Assembly (NCBI GenBank): GCA_018823745.1
Contig: JAHJHR010000003.1
Location: forward strand, 124,001 to 188,000
DNA: 64,000 nt
Direction of reading: 5' to 3'
Origin: Alphaproteobacteria bacterium
GTDB taxonomy: Bacteria; Pseudomonadota; Alphaproteobacteria; Oceanibaculales; Oceanibaculaceae
Shown here in pieces: positions 1 to 8,571 of the stretch. The notes under the pieces are model-generated. The model was not told the DNA's origin and made no database searches. It saw nothing but the letters and a program-made list of their open reading frames with translations. Made by a program: the position numbers and the translations under genes. Position 1 is the stretch's first letter, and each line of letters starts with the position of its first letter.

Positions 1-400
1 GGCTGAGCACCCGCCCCTTGATGGCCTGCGGCGCCTGGGCGACGATCCAGCTTTCCGAGACACTGAACAGCCCGGCCATGCAGATGCCGAGCACGAAGCG
101 GATGCCGCCCCAGAGCAGCCAGTCGACGCCCAGGGTGAAGCCCAGGCTGCCGGCCGAGACCAGCGCGGCCAGCACGGCAAAGGCGCGGATATGGCCGATG
201 CGGCGCACCAGCACCGGCAGCAGGAAGCAGCCGACGAGGAATCCCAGCGAGTAGAAGGTGGCGACCACGCCGATCATGCTGGGCGATAGCCCGTCCAGCC
301 CCATGCGCAGCGGCACCAGGATACCGACCAGGCCATTGCCGAGCTGCAGGATCATCACCCCCAGCACGATCGCCAGGATGGCGGGAAAGGCGTCGCGCAT
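1..400 (-). CDS. MFS transporter, N-terminal part (cut by window edge)
   Basis: The reverse strand is open from an ATG at 400 down to base 1 with no stop, so only the first 133 residues are seen. The translation begins MRDAFPAILAIV and gives about four hydrophobic segments. After the second is a short basic loop reading LVRRIGHIRA, typical of the loop between helices 2 and 3 in the major facilitator superfamily. A later SESWI stretch resembles the YcaD/UMF-like branch of drug or sugar exporters. It would be an inner-membrane transporter of unknown substrate. A GGAG lies about ten bases before the ATG. It is divergent from the DUF2333 gene. The family is fairly sure; the substrate cannot be said. 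Confidence 0.75.
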   Translation of the reverse strand, partial: MRDAFPAILAIVLGVMILQLGNGLVGILVPLRMGLDGLSPSMIGVVATFYSLGFLVGCFLLPVLVRRIGHIRAFAVLAALVSAGSLGFTLGVDWLLWGGIRFVLGICMAGLFSVSESWIVAQAPQAIKGRVLS

Positions 401-576
401 GACCGGGGACTCCAGAGCCCCGCCGGGGACAGGCGAGGTCGGTTATAGGAAATATTTCAGCCATTCTGGTCAATACGGCCGATCTCGACAAGCATTGCCC
501 AACAAGGCCGATGACTTTGCCCCTCTGCCACCCTATGTGCAGAGGAATACCCAACGCAGTGATCGGATAGCAGCCC

Positions 577-1569
577 ATGACCGCCACCCCTCCGCAGGAC
601 GACATTTATGTCGATGACCAGTATTCCTCGCCTCGCAAGCGCCTGCTGCGGCGCATTGGCGGCGGGACGCTGGCGCGGCTTGCCGGCGGATTGCTGCTGA
701 TCGTCATCCTATATTACGGGGTCGGTGCTGCCATCGTGAACACCATCGATGATGACACCTCCTTCGCCCCGACCAATGTGCCGAATGGCGGCAGCCGCGC
801 TGTAGCCGCTGCGGCCGAGCTGGTGTCGCGCGAAGTCAATACCTATGGCTGGACGGCGAACGACCCCTTCTTCCTGCCGGCCGCCGTGCTGGATAACATG
901 CCCCATTACCAGCAGGGCATCGTGAAGGCCGCCTCACGCTTCAGCGTCGAGATGATGGATCATATCGGCCGGCTGCGTGGCACCAGCCAGATCGATACCG
1001 ATCTGGAGCGGGCCGCTGGCCTGCTGAAATATCCGGGCAATGTGTGGGTCTGGGACCCCTCCGTCTCGCTGGCACCGACCGCGACCTCGGAATCGCAGTA
1101 CCGCGCCGCCGTGCGGGCGCTGATCACCTATAATGAGCGGCTGTCCACCGGGCAGGCGGTGTTCGACCGGCGCGGCGATAATCTGATGTCGGCGCTGGAG
1201 CGCATCGCCTCCGACCTCGGCTCGGCCTCGGCGCAGATCGACGGGCATGTCGCCAATCCGCGCTTCTGGCTGTTCGATTCCGTCGTTGACGATATTTTCT
1301 ACAGCACCAAGGGCCAGCTTTACGCCCACTACATCATCCTGCGCGAGATGGGGCAGGATTTCTCTCAGATCCTGAAGGAACGCCAGCTGGATGGGGTCTG
1401 GCAGCAGATGCTGGACAGCCTGAAGGCCGGCGCAGAGCTGGAGCCGCTTATCGTCATGGGCGGCTCTCCGGATGCCCTTCTTGTTCCAAATCACCTGACG
1501 ACGCAGGGTTTTTATCTGTTGCGGGCACGCACCCAGCTTTATGAAGTCGTTAACATTCTCTTGAAATAA
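577..1569 (+). CDS. DUF2333 family membrane-anchored protein
   Basis: This 330-residue protein has a basic N-terminal stretch (about residues 19-33), one membrane helix (about 36-56) and a long soluble region predicted to lie in the periplasm. The sequence around residues 80-330, including the YGWTANDPFF and LLRARTQLYEVVN stretches, matches my recollection of the DUF2333 family, which is found in proteobacteria and has no known function. It is followed after 67 bases by another gene on the same strand, so the two may be co-transcribed. The start is the ATG after a weak purine stretch. Family assignment is from recognition only; no function is offered. Confidence 0.75.
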   Translation: MTATPPQDDIYVDDQYSSPRKRLLRRIGGGTLARLAGGLLLIVILYYGVGAAIVNTIDDDTSFAPTNVPNGGSRAVAAAAELVSREVNTYGWTANDPFFLPAAVLDNMPHYQQGIVKAASRFSVEMMDHIGRLRGTSQIDTDLERAAGLLKYPGNVWVWDPSVSLAPTATSESQYRAAVRALITYNERLSTGQAVFDRRGDNLMSALERIASDLGSASAQIDGHVANPRFWLFDSVVDDIFYSTKGQLYAHYIILREMGQDFSQILKERQLDGVWQQMLDSLKAGAELEPLIVMGGSPDALLVPNHLTTQGFYLLRARTQLYEVVNILLK

Positions 1570-1636
1570 TAGGCCGGCATCTGGAAGCTTCTGCTTTCTG
1601 GAGCCGTGTCGATTCACTGAGAGAGCTTCTTGCCCC

Positions 1637-2380
1637 ATGAATGACGAGAGTGACAGCCCCTCCCAGACATCGGAGGAGCTTATTGAAACCCTGCTCTCCA
1701 CGCAGCGCAACATTGCCCAGATGCCCATGGGCATTGAGCGGTTCCGCGCGATAAACACCTTGATCGACGACACCCGCATCGCCCTGCGGGTCATTGATGC
1801 CCGTATTGGCAAGATGGCCCAGGAGGTCAACGCCACACGGGACGAGCTGACCTTCGTGAAGCGTCATCGCGGCAAGCTGCAGACCTTCCGCAACGTGCTG
1901 GCCGGCACCTACCGCAACCCTGACCGGGCTGCGGCCAATTTCGACGGGTTCGTGCTGAACCACGATTCCACGAAGCTGCGCCAGATGATGAAGGACCCGG
2001 ACCGGCTGGGCATTGTGCGCGGGTCCAGCTTCCTGGGGCTTATCAAGAACACCGATCGCCGCGAAGCCCTGGATAATTACGAACGCCAGGTGCTGAAGAT
2101 GATCGATTCGCTGATCGGCGATCACCGGCCCTATCTGCACGCCCTGGGCATGGATTGGGAAGGCAAGCTGGCCGAACAGACCGCCCTTGCCGCCCACGAA
2201 ACCGAGCAGAAAACCATCCTGGCCGCCCTGGTTAAGGAAATGCAGGAAGAGCTGCGCAGCGTCGCCAAGCACCTGACGCCGGAAGATATCGGCCAGCTGC
2301 GAAAGGCCGAGCATCGCATCGTCGACTGGCTGAACGGCACGCCCAAAGCGACCGCAGCAGAAGCCCTGCCGGAAAATTAA
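1637..2380 (+). CDS. Conserved-looking protein of unknown function, coiled-coil rich
   Basis: I do not recognise this 247-residue protein. It is soluble, rich in charged and helix-forming residues, with probable coiled-coil stretches near residues 15-80 and 170-225, and no signal peptide or membrane helix. The codon third positions are strongly G/C, as in neighbouring genes, so it is a real gene. It follows the DUF2333 gene on the same strand and ends 15 bases before the convergent end of phaR. A role with the DUF2333 protein is possible but unproven. Confidence 0.7.
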   Translation: MNDESDSPSQTSEELIETLLSTQRNIAQMPMGIERFRAINTLIDDTRIALRVIDARIGKMAQEVNATRDELTFVKRHRGKLQTFRNVLAGTYRNPDRAAANFDGFVLNHDSTKLRQMMKDPDRLGIVRGSSFLGLIKNTDRREALDNYERQVLKMIDSLIGDHRPYLHALGMDWEGKLAEQTALAAHETEQKTILAALVKEMQEELRSVAKHLTPEDIGQLRKAEHRIVDWLNGTPKATAAEALPEN

Positions 2381-2395
2381 GCGACCGGAAGGCCG

Positions 2396-3121
2396 CTATT
2401 CCTTCTTCTTTTCCATTGCCTGGTTGATCGCAGCCTGGCCGGCCTTGGCCACTTCGATCTGCAGCTTCGCCATCGCATCCATCTGCTTCTGCATATGGTC
2501 GATCTGCTCCTTCAGCGCCGCCACCGAGGCGTCAGGCGTGCTGGACGGAGCACCGGAAGCAGTACCAGCCTGGGCAGTGCCCTTCTGGTTTGCATTGCCG
2601 GCCGCGGCAGCCGCATTGAAGTTGCTGCCGGGAAACGGCCCCACGCCATCCGCGCCGAAGGGATTGAACAGGCGCATGGCATTGTCGATCATCGCCATGT
2701 TCTGCTTGCCCATCTCCTCCAGATTCTGGCCGAAGGGGAACAGCCCGCCAAAGGTGCTGTCGACATAGGAGCGCATGCGGTCCTGGTTGCGCGAAAACGA
2801 CGACATGCTGGATTCGAGATATTTCGGCAGCACCCATTGCAGGCTGTCGCCATAGAAGCTGATCAGCATGCGCAGGAAGCTGATCGGCAGCAGGCTCTGC
2901 CCCTTGCCCTCTTCCTCGAAGATAATCTGGGTCAGCACGCTATGCGTGATGTCGTCGCCGGTCTTGGCGTCGAAGACCTGAAATTCCAGCCCGTCCTTCA
3001 CCATCTGGCACAAATGGTCGAGCGTCACATAACTGCTCGTCGCCGTGTTGTAGAGACGACGATTGGCGTATTTCTTGATGGTGATCGGGGCGCCCTCGCC
3101 CGCCTTGTTCTTTTCGGCCAT
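2396..3121 (-). CDS. phaR: Polyhydroxyalkanoate synthesis repressor PhaR
   Basis: The 241-residue protein has the PHB/PHA accumulation regulator DNA-binding domain at residues 12-75. It contains the hallmark ITIKKYANRRLYNT stretch, with SSYVTLDHLCQMV just after. A second accumulation-regulator segment follows at about 78-120. The C-terminal third is Ala/Gly/Gln rich and ends in a coiled-coil-like helix. In other bacteria PhaR binds both PHA granules and the promoters of phasin and PHA genes, releasing DNA when polymer is present. Here it is divergent from the small phaE-like gene and phaC, with TGC-rich inverted repeats between them. Identification is confident. Confidence 0.95.
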   Translation of the reverse strand: MAEKNKAGEGAPITIKKYANRRLYNTATSSYVTLDHLCQMVKDGLEFQVFDAKTGDDITHSVLTQIIFEEEGKGQSLLPISFLRMLISFYGDSLQWVLPKYLESSMSSFSRNQDRMRSYVDSTFGGLFPFGQNLEEMGKQNMAMIDNAMRLFNPFGADGVGPFPGSNFNAAAAAGNANQKGTAQAGTASGAPSSTPDASVAALKEQIDHMQKQMDAMAKLQIEVAKAGQAAINQAMEKKKE

Positions 3122-3232
3122 AGACGATTTTCCACCCCATGTTGCTGGACGACAGACCCGTTTAGACGGGTTTCAGCATTGGCGCTATCTGACTGCGCAT
3201 TCATTAAGTCGCTAGAGTTGGTTGGAAATTGC

Positions 3233-3261
3233 TGCTTTGCAACGAAAATCTTGCTGCGCAA
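3233..3261. promoter_or_regulatory. Candidate PhaR operator, two TGC-N3-GCA repeats
   Basis: The divergent phaR/phaC spacer holds TGCTTTGCA at 3233-3241 and TTGCTGCGCAA at 3251-3261, with centres 19 bases apart (about two helix turns). A further TGCGCA lies upstream at about 3194. Known PhaR proteins bind TGC-rich dyads, so these are the natural candidates for autoregulation and control of the phaC side. The assignment rests on position and pattern only. Confidence 0.5.
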
Positions 3262-3343
3262 CAATTCCGACAGCAGGTGCAGCATAACGCCCCCTCAGTC
3301 CTGCATGTAGCGGGATGCTGGACGCAGGCTTATACTGACGCGC

Positions 3344-3736
3344 ATGAGCAAATCCGATACAGACGCACAGCTTGCCCAGCGCTTTCTCGATCTCTGGCAG
3401 GACCAGATGAACGCCATGGCAACCGACCCCGCCCTTGCGCGCACGCTGCAGCCGATGCTGCAGCTGTGGACGCAGACATTGACGGCGATGGGCAACCCAG
3501 CCGCGCCGGGCATGCCCTTCCCTTTCCCTCCGGGAGCCCCGCATGCCACCGCCAGTAGCTCGACTAGGCCCGCGCCCGCTGAACCTGCACCTGACCATCG
3601 CAGCGGCGACATTGATGAGCTCGCCCGCCGCGTTGCCGCTCTTGAAAAGCGGCTCGCTGAGCTGGAGCCCGGCGCTGAAGGATCAGGCAAACGCCCTGCG
3701 GCAAGCCCTCGACGGACGCGACGCCGCACCGATTGA
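3344..3736 (+). CDS. Small PhaE/PhaM-like protein upstream of PHA synthase
   Basis: This 130-residue protein starts with an amphipathic helical half containing LAQRFLDLWQDQMNAM. It then has a Pro/Ala/Ser-rich linker, a heptad coiled coil (IDELARRVAALEKRLAELE, about residues 89-107) and a basic tail (SPRRTRRRTD). That plan resembles the PHA-synthase partner proteins PhaE of class III synthases and PhaM, whose basic tail binds DNA. It ends inside the phaC reading frame, so the two genes overlap. It probably activates or localises the synthase. The role is inferred from architecture and position, not from a sequence match. Confidence 0.65.
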   Translation: MSKSDTDAQLAQRFLDLWQDQMNAMATDPALARTLQPMLQLWTQTLTAMGNPAAPGMPFPFPPGAPHATASSSTRPAPAEPAPDHRSGDIDELARRVAALEKRLAELEPGAEGSGKRPAASPRRTRRRTD

Positions 3737-4799
3737 GGCGGAACTCAGCGCCGCCATCCGGCAGCGCTGGCTGGAATTCCTGAACGGCCTGCAGGCCTAT
3801 CGCCAGCACCCCTACAGCCGAGCGGCGGCTTTCGAAGCTGCAGGGCTGCCACAGCCCCGACTGGCCTGGCAAGAGGGCACGACGCGCCTGCTGGGCTATA
3901 CCGCGAAGCGCCGCAAGAGCGGCCGGCCCGTGCTGGCCGTGCCGTCGCTGATCAACCGGGCCTATATCCTCGACCTCGCCCCCGGCCGCAGCTTCATGCG
4001 CCATCTGGCAGCCAGAGGTCTGCGCCCCTATCTCGTCGACTGGGATGCGCCGGGCGAGATCGAACGCGGCTTCGACATGTCCGACTACATCGCCGGCCGG
4101 CTGGAACGCGCTCTTGACGCGGTGCTGGCGGAAACCGGTGAAAAGCCGGTGGTCATCGGCTATTGCATGGGCGGCACGATGACGGCGGCACTGGCCGCGC
4201 GCCGGCAGCAGGACATGGCCGGGCTGGTGCTGCTCGCCGCACCCTGGGATTTCCACGCCGACAAGCCGGCCATCGCCGAATGGCTGCCGGCCCTGCTGCC
4301 CGGCCTGCTGGCCAGCGCGGACCGGTTGGGCGAGCTGCCCATCGATTCGGTGCAGGCGCTGTTCAGCGGCCTCGACATCCATCTCGCCTTCCGCAAATTC
4401 CGCAGCTTTGCCGCCCTGGACCCGACCAGCGACAAGGCCACCGCCTTCGTGGCGCTGGAGGATTGGCTGAATGACGGCGTGCCGCTGTCCGCCCCCGTGG
4501 CCCGCGACTGCCTGGAAGGCTGGTACGGGCGCAACGATACCGCCACAGGCGCCTGGTGCATCACCGGCAAGACGGTCGATCCAGCGGGCATTGAGGTGCC
4601 CACACTGGCGCTGATCCCCGGCACCGACAGGATCGTGCCGCCGGCCAGCGCCCATGCGCTGGCGGATGCCATCGCGCAAGCCACTGTCCTGGAACCGCCA
4701 CTCGGCCATATCGGCATGATGGTTGGCGGCCGGGCCGAACGCGGCGTCTGGTCGCCAATGCTCGACTGGATCGCGGGCCTGCCGAAACCAACCCCATAA
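3615..4799 (+). CDS. phaC: PHA synthase (class III-like PhaC, alpha/beta hydrolase fold)
   Basis: The enzyme polymerises 3-hydroxyacyl-CoA into polyhydroxyalkanoate. The lipase-like box reads GYCMGG with the catalytic cysteine. The Asp is in the GTDRIVPP stretch and the His in LGHIGMM near the C-terminus, so the triad is complete. At about 394 residues it is close to short class III synthases rather than class I (about 590). The start is uncertain: ATG 3615 gives the smaller overlap with the PhaE-like gene, while ATG 3543 has a GGGAG seven bases upstream and would give 418 residues with a 194-base overlap. The gene is followed by phaA after 105 bases. Confidence 0.85.
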   Translation: MSSPAALPLLKSGSLSWSPALKDQANALRQALDGRDAAPIEAELSAAIRQRWLEFLNGLQAYRQHPYSRAAAFEAAGLPQPRLAWQEGTTRLLGYTAKRRKSGRPVLAVPSLINRAYILDLAPGRSFMRHLAARGLRPYLVDWDAPGEIERGFDMSDYIAGRLERALDAVLAETGEKPVVIGYCMGGTMTAALAARRQQDMAGLVLLAAPWDFHADKPAIAEWLPALLPGLLASADRLGELPIDSVQALFSGLDIHLAFRKFRSFAALDPTSDKATAFVALEDWLNDGVPLSAPVARDCLEGWYGRNDTATGAWCITGKTVDPAGIEVPTLALIPGTDRIVPPASAHALADAIAQATVLEPPLGHIGMMVGGRAERGVWSPMLDWIAGLPKPTP

Positions 4800-4904
4800 T
4801 CGTCAATCGCTTAGGCGCTTCGTTTGCCTCTGCGCCGTGCTGCTCCTATTGTATCGCCTAACAAGAGGCACAAGCCTTCACCGCTTTCCGGAGGAGTCCG
4901 TTTC

Positions 4905-6077
4905 ATGACTGATGTCGTTATCGCCAGCGCCGCCCGCACCCCGATTGGCGCCTTCAACGGCGCGCTGAGTTCGCTGTCTGCCCATCTGCTGGGCGAGATC
5001 GCCATCCGCGAGGCTCTGTCGCGCGGCCAGGTCGATCCCGCCGAAGTCGCCGAAGTCATCTTCGGCCAGGTCCTGACCGCCGGTACCGGGCAGAACCCGG
5101 CCCGCCAGGCCGCCATCGCCGCCGGCATCCCGAAGGAAGCCACCGCCTATGTCATTAACCAGGTCTGCGGCTCCGGCCTGCGCACCGTGGCGCTGGGCTA
5201 CCAGGCGATCCGCAATGGCGATTCCGCCATCGTCGTCGCCGGCGGCCAGGAAAGCATGAGCCAGTCGACCCACTGCGCGCATCTGCGCAACGGCACCAAG
5301 ATGGGCGACATGAAGATGATCGACACCATGATCAAGGACGGGTTGTGGGATGCCTTCAATGGCTATCACATGGGCAACACCGCCGAGAATGTCGCCAAGC
5401 AGTGGCAGATCAGCCGCGAGCAGCAGGACGAATTCGCAGCATCCTCGCAGCAGAAGGCCGAAGCCGCGCAGAAATCCGGTCGCTTCAAGGACGAGATCGT
5501 GCCGGTCACCATCGCCGGCCGCAAGGGCGACACCGTGGTCGATGCCGATGAGTATCCGCGTCACGGCACCACGATAGATACGCTGGCCAAGCTGAAGCCG
5601 GCCTTCGACAAGGAAGGCAGCGTCACCGCCGGCAACGCCTCAGGCATCAATGACGGCGCCGCAGCCCTGGTGCTGATGAGTGCGGAAGAAGCAGCCAAGC
5701 GTGGCATTACTCCGCTGGCGCGCATCGCCTCCTGGGCGACACGCGGCGTCGATCCCGCAATCATGGGTTCCGGCCCGATCCCGGCCAGCCGGGCAGCGCT
5801 GGAAAAGGCTGGCTGGAAGGCCAGCGACCTCGACCTGATCGAGGCCAACGAGGCCTTCGCGGCGCAGGCCTGCGCGGTGAACAAGGATCTGGGCTGGGAT
5901 ACCTCGAAGGTGAATGTGAATGGCGGGGCCATCGCACTCGGCCATCCGATCGGCGCGTCGGGGGCGCGGGTTCTGGTCACGCTGCTGCACGAAATGCAGA
6001 AGCGCGACGCCAAGAAGGGCCTGACCACCCTGTGCATCGGCGGCGGCATGGGCATCGCCATGTGCCTGGAACGCTAA
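4905..6077 (+). CDS. phaA: Acetyl-CoA acetyltransferase (beta-ketothiolase)
   Basis: This protein joins two acetyl-CoA into acetoacetyl-CoA, the first step of PHB synthesis. It has the full 390-residue thiolase length. The nucleophilic Cys lies in [12 protein letters not shown] (about residue 88), the GGQESMSQ motif follows, the His is in [19 protein letters not shown] (about 348), and the C-terminal Cys is in TLCIGGGMG. The start at 4905 is chosen because GGAGGAG lies nine bases upstream; an in-frame extension to 4824 lacks support. It is followed by a strong terminator-like hairpin and then phaB, so phaB probably also has its own transcript. Confidence 0.96.
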   Translation: MTDVVIASAARTPIGAFNGALSSLSAHLLGEIAIREALSRGQVDPAEVAEVIFGQVLTAGTGQNPARQAAIAAGIPKEATAYVINQVCGSGLRTVALGYQAIRNGDSAIVVAGGQESMSQSTHCAHLRNGTKMGDMKMIDTMIKDGLWDAFNGYHMGNTAENVAKQWQISREQQDEFAASSQQKAEAAQKSGRFKDEIVPVTIAGRKGDTVVDADEYPRHGTTIDTLAKLKPAFDKEGSVTAGNASGINDGAAALVLMSAEEAAKRGITPLARIASWATRGVDPAIMGSGPIPASRAALEKAGWKASDLDLIEANEAFAAQACAVNKDLGWDTSKVNVNGGAIALGHPIGASGARVLVTLLHEMQKRDAKKGLTTLCIGGGMGIAMCLER

Positions 6078-6098
6078 GCCTTCCGGATATCGCGTTGA

Positions 6099-6133
6099 AC
6101 GCCGTCCCGGCCAGCGCCGGGGCGGCGTTTTTT
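6099..6133 (+). terminator. Rho-independent terminator after phaA
   Basis: A GC-rich hairpin has a left arm ACGCCG-t-CCCGGC, a short loop, and a right arm GCCGGG-g-CGGCGT. It runs directly into six T residues (6128-6133). It lies 22 bases past the phaA stop, so part of the transcription should end here before phaB. Confidence 0.85.
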
Positions 6134-6140
6134 CGTTAAT

Positions 6141-6154
6141 TTGACACTCGTCAA
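6141..6154. promoter_or_regulatory. TTGAC-N4-GTCAA inverted repeat upstream of phaB
   Basis: A perfect 5-bp dyad lies 87 bases before phaB, just after the phaA terminator. Its left arm is also a perfect TTGACA -35-like hexamer, but I see no good -10 at the right spacing. It may be a promoter element overlapped by an operator. Weak evidence. Confidence 0.3.
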
Positions 6155-6240
6155 TTGCAACCCGCCCAAGGCATGCCATCATCCCTCTGTAATCACCGTA
6201 CTCCGAACAACGGAGACGGACGCAGAACAGGGAGAGAAAC

Positions 6241-6963
6241 ATGGCGCGTGTAGCAATCGTTACCGGCGGCACCAGGGGCATCGGCAAGGCGATATGCATC
6301 GCCCTGAAGGACAAGGGCTACAAGGTCGCCGCGAATTACGGCGGCAATGACGAGCGGGCGAAGCAGTTCACCGACGAAACCGGCATCCCCGCCTATAAAT
6401 TCGACGTCTCCGACTTCCAGGCCTGCCAGGAGGGCGTGGCCAGGATCACCGCCGATCTGGGGCCGGTCGATGTGCTGGTGAACAATGCCGGCATCACCCG
6501 CGACGGCACGATGCACAAGATGACCTACGAGATGTGGAAAGAGGTCATCGATACCAATATCGGCTCCTGCTTCAACATGTGCCGCGCCGTCATCGACAGC
6601 ATGCGCGAGCGCAATTTCGGCCGCATCGTGAATATCGGCTCGATCAATGGCCAGGCCGGCCAGTATGGCCAGGTGAACTACGCCGCCGCCAAGTCGGGCA
6701 TCCACGGCTTCACCAAGGCGCTGGCCCAGGAAGGGGCCGGCAAGGGCATCACCGTGAATGCCATCGCACCGGGCTATATCGACACCGACATGGTCGCCGC
6801 CGTGCCGGCCAATGTGCTGGAAAAGATCGTCGCCCGCGTGCCGGTCGGCCGCCTCGGCAAGGCCTCGGAGATCGCGCGCGGCGTGGTGTTCCTCGTCGAT
6901 GACGAGGGCGGTTTCATTACCGGCTCGACGCTGTCCATCAATGGCGGCCAGCATATGTATTGA
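6241..6963 (+). CDS. phaB: Acetoacetyl-CoA reductase
   Basis: The 240-residue short-chain dehydrogenase reduces acetoacetyl-CoA to (R)-3-hydroxybutyryl-CoA with NADPH, supplying PhaC. The cofactor motif TGGTRGIG is at residues 8-15, followed by NNAG (about 81), a catalytic Ser in NIGSINGQAG (about 138), and Tyr/Lys in VNYAAAKSG (about 152-156). The FGRIVNIGSINGQ and NYGGN stretches are typical of PhaB. GGGAGAGAAAC precedes the ATG. It ends twelve bases before the convergent DUF3445 gene. Confidence 0.95.
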   Translation: MARVAIVTGGTRGIGKAICIALKDKGYKVAANYGGNDERAKQFTDETGIPAYKFDVSDFQACQEGVARITADLGPVDVLVNNAGITRDGTMHKMTYEMWKEVIDTNIGSCFNMCRAVIDSMRERNFGRIVNIGSINGQAGQYGQVNYAAAKSGIHGFTKALAQEGAGKGITVNAIAPGYIDTDMVAAVPANVLEKIVARVPVGRLGKASEIARGVVFLVDDEGGFITGSTLSINGGQHMY

Positions 6964-6975
6964 GGCTGGGGCCGT

Positions 6976-7872
6976 CTAACCCTGCCCCACCCGCGTCAGA
7001 TAGGCATCCAGCGCTTCCCGGAAGGGCTGGATGCTCTTGTAGCGCGCCATGCCGGGGGTCAGGTCGCCGACCGCCCCGTGCAGCGCCCGCGCCAGTTCAG
7101 GAAACCCTTCCAGCCGGTCCAGCCGGTCGAGATAGGTGCGGATGGTGAACAGGATGTCGCCACTGTCCGGCAGACGGCGCAGGGTCTGGCGCTCGACGCG
7201 GATGAAGACGCGCTGGCCGACAGTCCCGGGCGTGATATCCGGGTCATGCGCGGATCGGCCATGGCCGGTCGGGCTGAACAGGCGGTCGTTGTCGGGCAGA
7301 GACCAGTTGGCACGCCAGACCGGCTTGTCGGATTTCAGGAAGCCGAAGAACCGATCCACCGGCTTGCCCAGAGTCTCGGCATAACCCGGCACAGGTTCGT
7401 GGATCGCCATCATCTCCCGGCCCAGCTTGTCGGCAAGCCGCCAGCTGGCGGGGAAGCACAGCGAGGCGGCGACCAGCCGGTAGCCTGACTCGCCGGCACG
7501 CATCAGGCAGAGATCCTCCTGCACCAGCCGGCCGGCGATCTCAAGCGGGGCCTGTGCCGGGTCGTCCAGCTGAACCGTCCGGCCATCGGCCAGGCTGTGC
7601 AGTAGCGCCCCCTGCTGCAGGAAACGGTCAGGAAAATGCTCCGCCAGATGCCGGACCAGCAGTGCCAGCACTTCCTTCTGTGCCGCCTCGGTACCGGGCA
7701 CTGCCTGGAAGACATCCTCCCGCCGCGTCGCCAGCAGTTCTTCCTTCAGGGCGAGCTGCGCCGGGTACTCGCCATCGATCTCGATCCAGTTCGATGGATT
7801 GAGCGCCAGCAGCCCCATCGACAGCCGCCAGCTTCCATCCGCATAGGGGGCATAGCGTGGCCTACTCCCCAT
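6976..7872 (-). CDS. DUF3445 haem-dependent oxidative N-demethylase-like protein
   Basis: The 298-residue translation from ATG 7872 (MGSRPRYAPYADG) carries conserved stretches I associate with DUF3445, including FPASWRLADKLG, IHEPVPGY and RVERQTLRRLP. One described family member is the haem-dependent dimethylamine N-demethylase subunit; most members are uncharacterised. The start is chosen because a longer frame would reach further into gmhB, whereas this ATG overlaps the gmhB stop by only eleven bases, suggesting translational coupling. The family is fairly certain. The substrate is unknown, and no partner subunits lie nearby. Confidence 0.75.
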   Translation of the reverse strand: MGSRPRYAPYADGSWRLSMGLLALNPSNWIEIDGEYPAQLALKEELLATRREDVFQAVPGTEAAQKEVLALLVRHLAEHFPDRFLQQGALLHSLADGRTVQLDDPAQAPLEIAGRLVQEDLCLMRAGESGYRLVAASLCFPASWRLADKLGREMMAIHEPVPGYAETLGKPVDRFFGFLKSDKPVWRANWSLPDNDRLFSPTGHGRSAHDPDITPGTVGQRVFIRVERQTLRRLPDSGDILFTIRTYLDRLDRLEGFPELARALHGAVGDLTPGMARYKSIQPFREALDAYLTRVGQG

Positions 7873-8383
7873 CCAGCGCCTCGCGCACGAAATCCAGCAG
7901 ATTGCCGCCGGGAAACAGCACGCCGCGCACCCCGGCGGCACTGGCCGCCTGGAGATCGGTCTGCTTGTCGCCGATCATCAGGCTGCGCGCCGGGTCGAGG
8001 CCGAGATCGGCTATCGCCCGCAGGATCATGCCCGGCTTCGGCTTGCGGCAGTCGCAGATGATGTCGAGGGGCGGCAGCCCCGCCGTCGGGTGGTGCGGGC
8101 AGTGATACACCGCATCCAACCGCGCGCCATAGGCGGCGAGCGCCGTATGCATCCAGCCGGTCAGCACATCGAAATCATGTTCGGTATAGAGTCCGCGGGC
8201 GATGCCGGACTGGTTGGTCGCGACGACAACCTGATAATTGCGGCGGTTCAGCCAGGCAATGGCCTGTGGAGCCCCGTCGATCCAGCGCACATCCTGCTGG
8301 CGCCAGACATAGCCACTATCCTCATTGATCACCCCGTCACGGTCCAAAAAGACGGCGGGGCGCCCCGCCTCCTCAGGACTCAT
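7862..8383 (-). CDS. gmhB: D-glycero-D-manno-heptose 1,7-bisphosphate 7-phosphatase-like HAD protein
   Basis: This 173-residue HAD phosphatase has the DRDGVIN nucleophile motif (FLDRDGVINED, about residues 11-21), ATNQSGIARG motif II (about 55-64), the zinc-loop residues in CPHHPTAG...CDCRKPKPGM (about 94-118), and MIGDKQTDLQAA motif III/IV (about 136-147). The zinc loop is the mark of GmhB and HisB-N enzymes. GmhB makes heptose precursor for the LPS core. No other heptose genes lie nearby. It is the first gene of a two-gene overlapping unit with DUF3445. Confidence 0.85.
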   Translation of the reverse strand: MSPEEAGRPAVFLDRDGVINEDSGYVWRQQDVRWIDGAPQAIAWLNRRNYQVVVATNQSGIARGLYTEHDFDVLTGWMHTALAAYGARLDAVYHCPHHPTAGLPPLDIICDCRKPKPGMILRAIADLGLDPARSLMIGDKQTDLQAASAAGVRGVLFPGGNLLDFVREALDGE

Positions 8384-8508
8384 AACTGCACTCCCGCCGC
8401 CTCATACCTTAGCGTTTGCTTGTTCATGACATTCGGGCTGTTGCGTGTTAGGAATTTCATTAAACGCTCTTTATAATCATGATGGTTCTGCACATCAGGC
8501 AGGCATTG

Positions 8509-8551
8509 GGCCGACAGACAGAATAGACGCAAAAGCGCATCCCTGTCGGCC
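8509..8551 (+). promoter_or_regulatory. Nested stem-loop in the luxR leader
   Basis: Perfect 9-base arms GGCCGACAG (8509-8517) and CTGTCGGCC (8543-8551) flank a 25-base interval that itself contains CGC-AAAA-GCG (8528-8537). The structure ends 20 bases before the luxR ATG, so it could be an RNA element shaping luxR translation, or a DNA operator. There is no poly-T, so it is not a simple terminator. Confidence 0.45.
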
Positions 8552-8571
8552 TGGAACGTGGGGCAGGTCAT

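Noticed and set aside
2495..3310. A 271-residue frame antisense to phaR.
   Set aside because: Low-complexity shadow frame; phaR on the other strand has clear family motifs.
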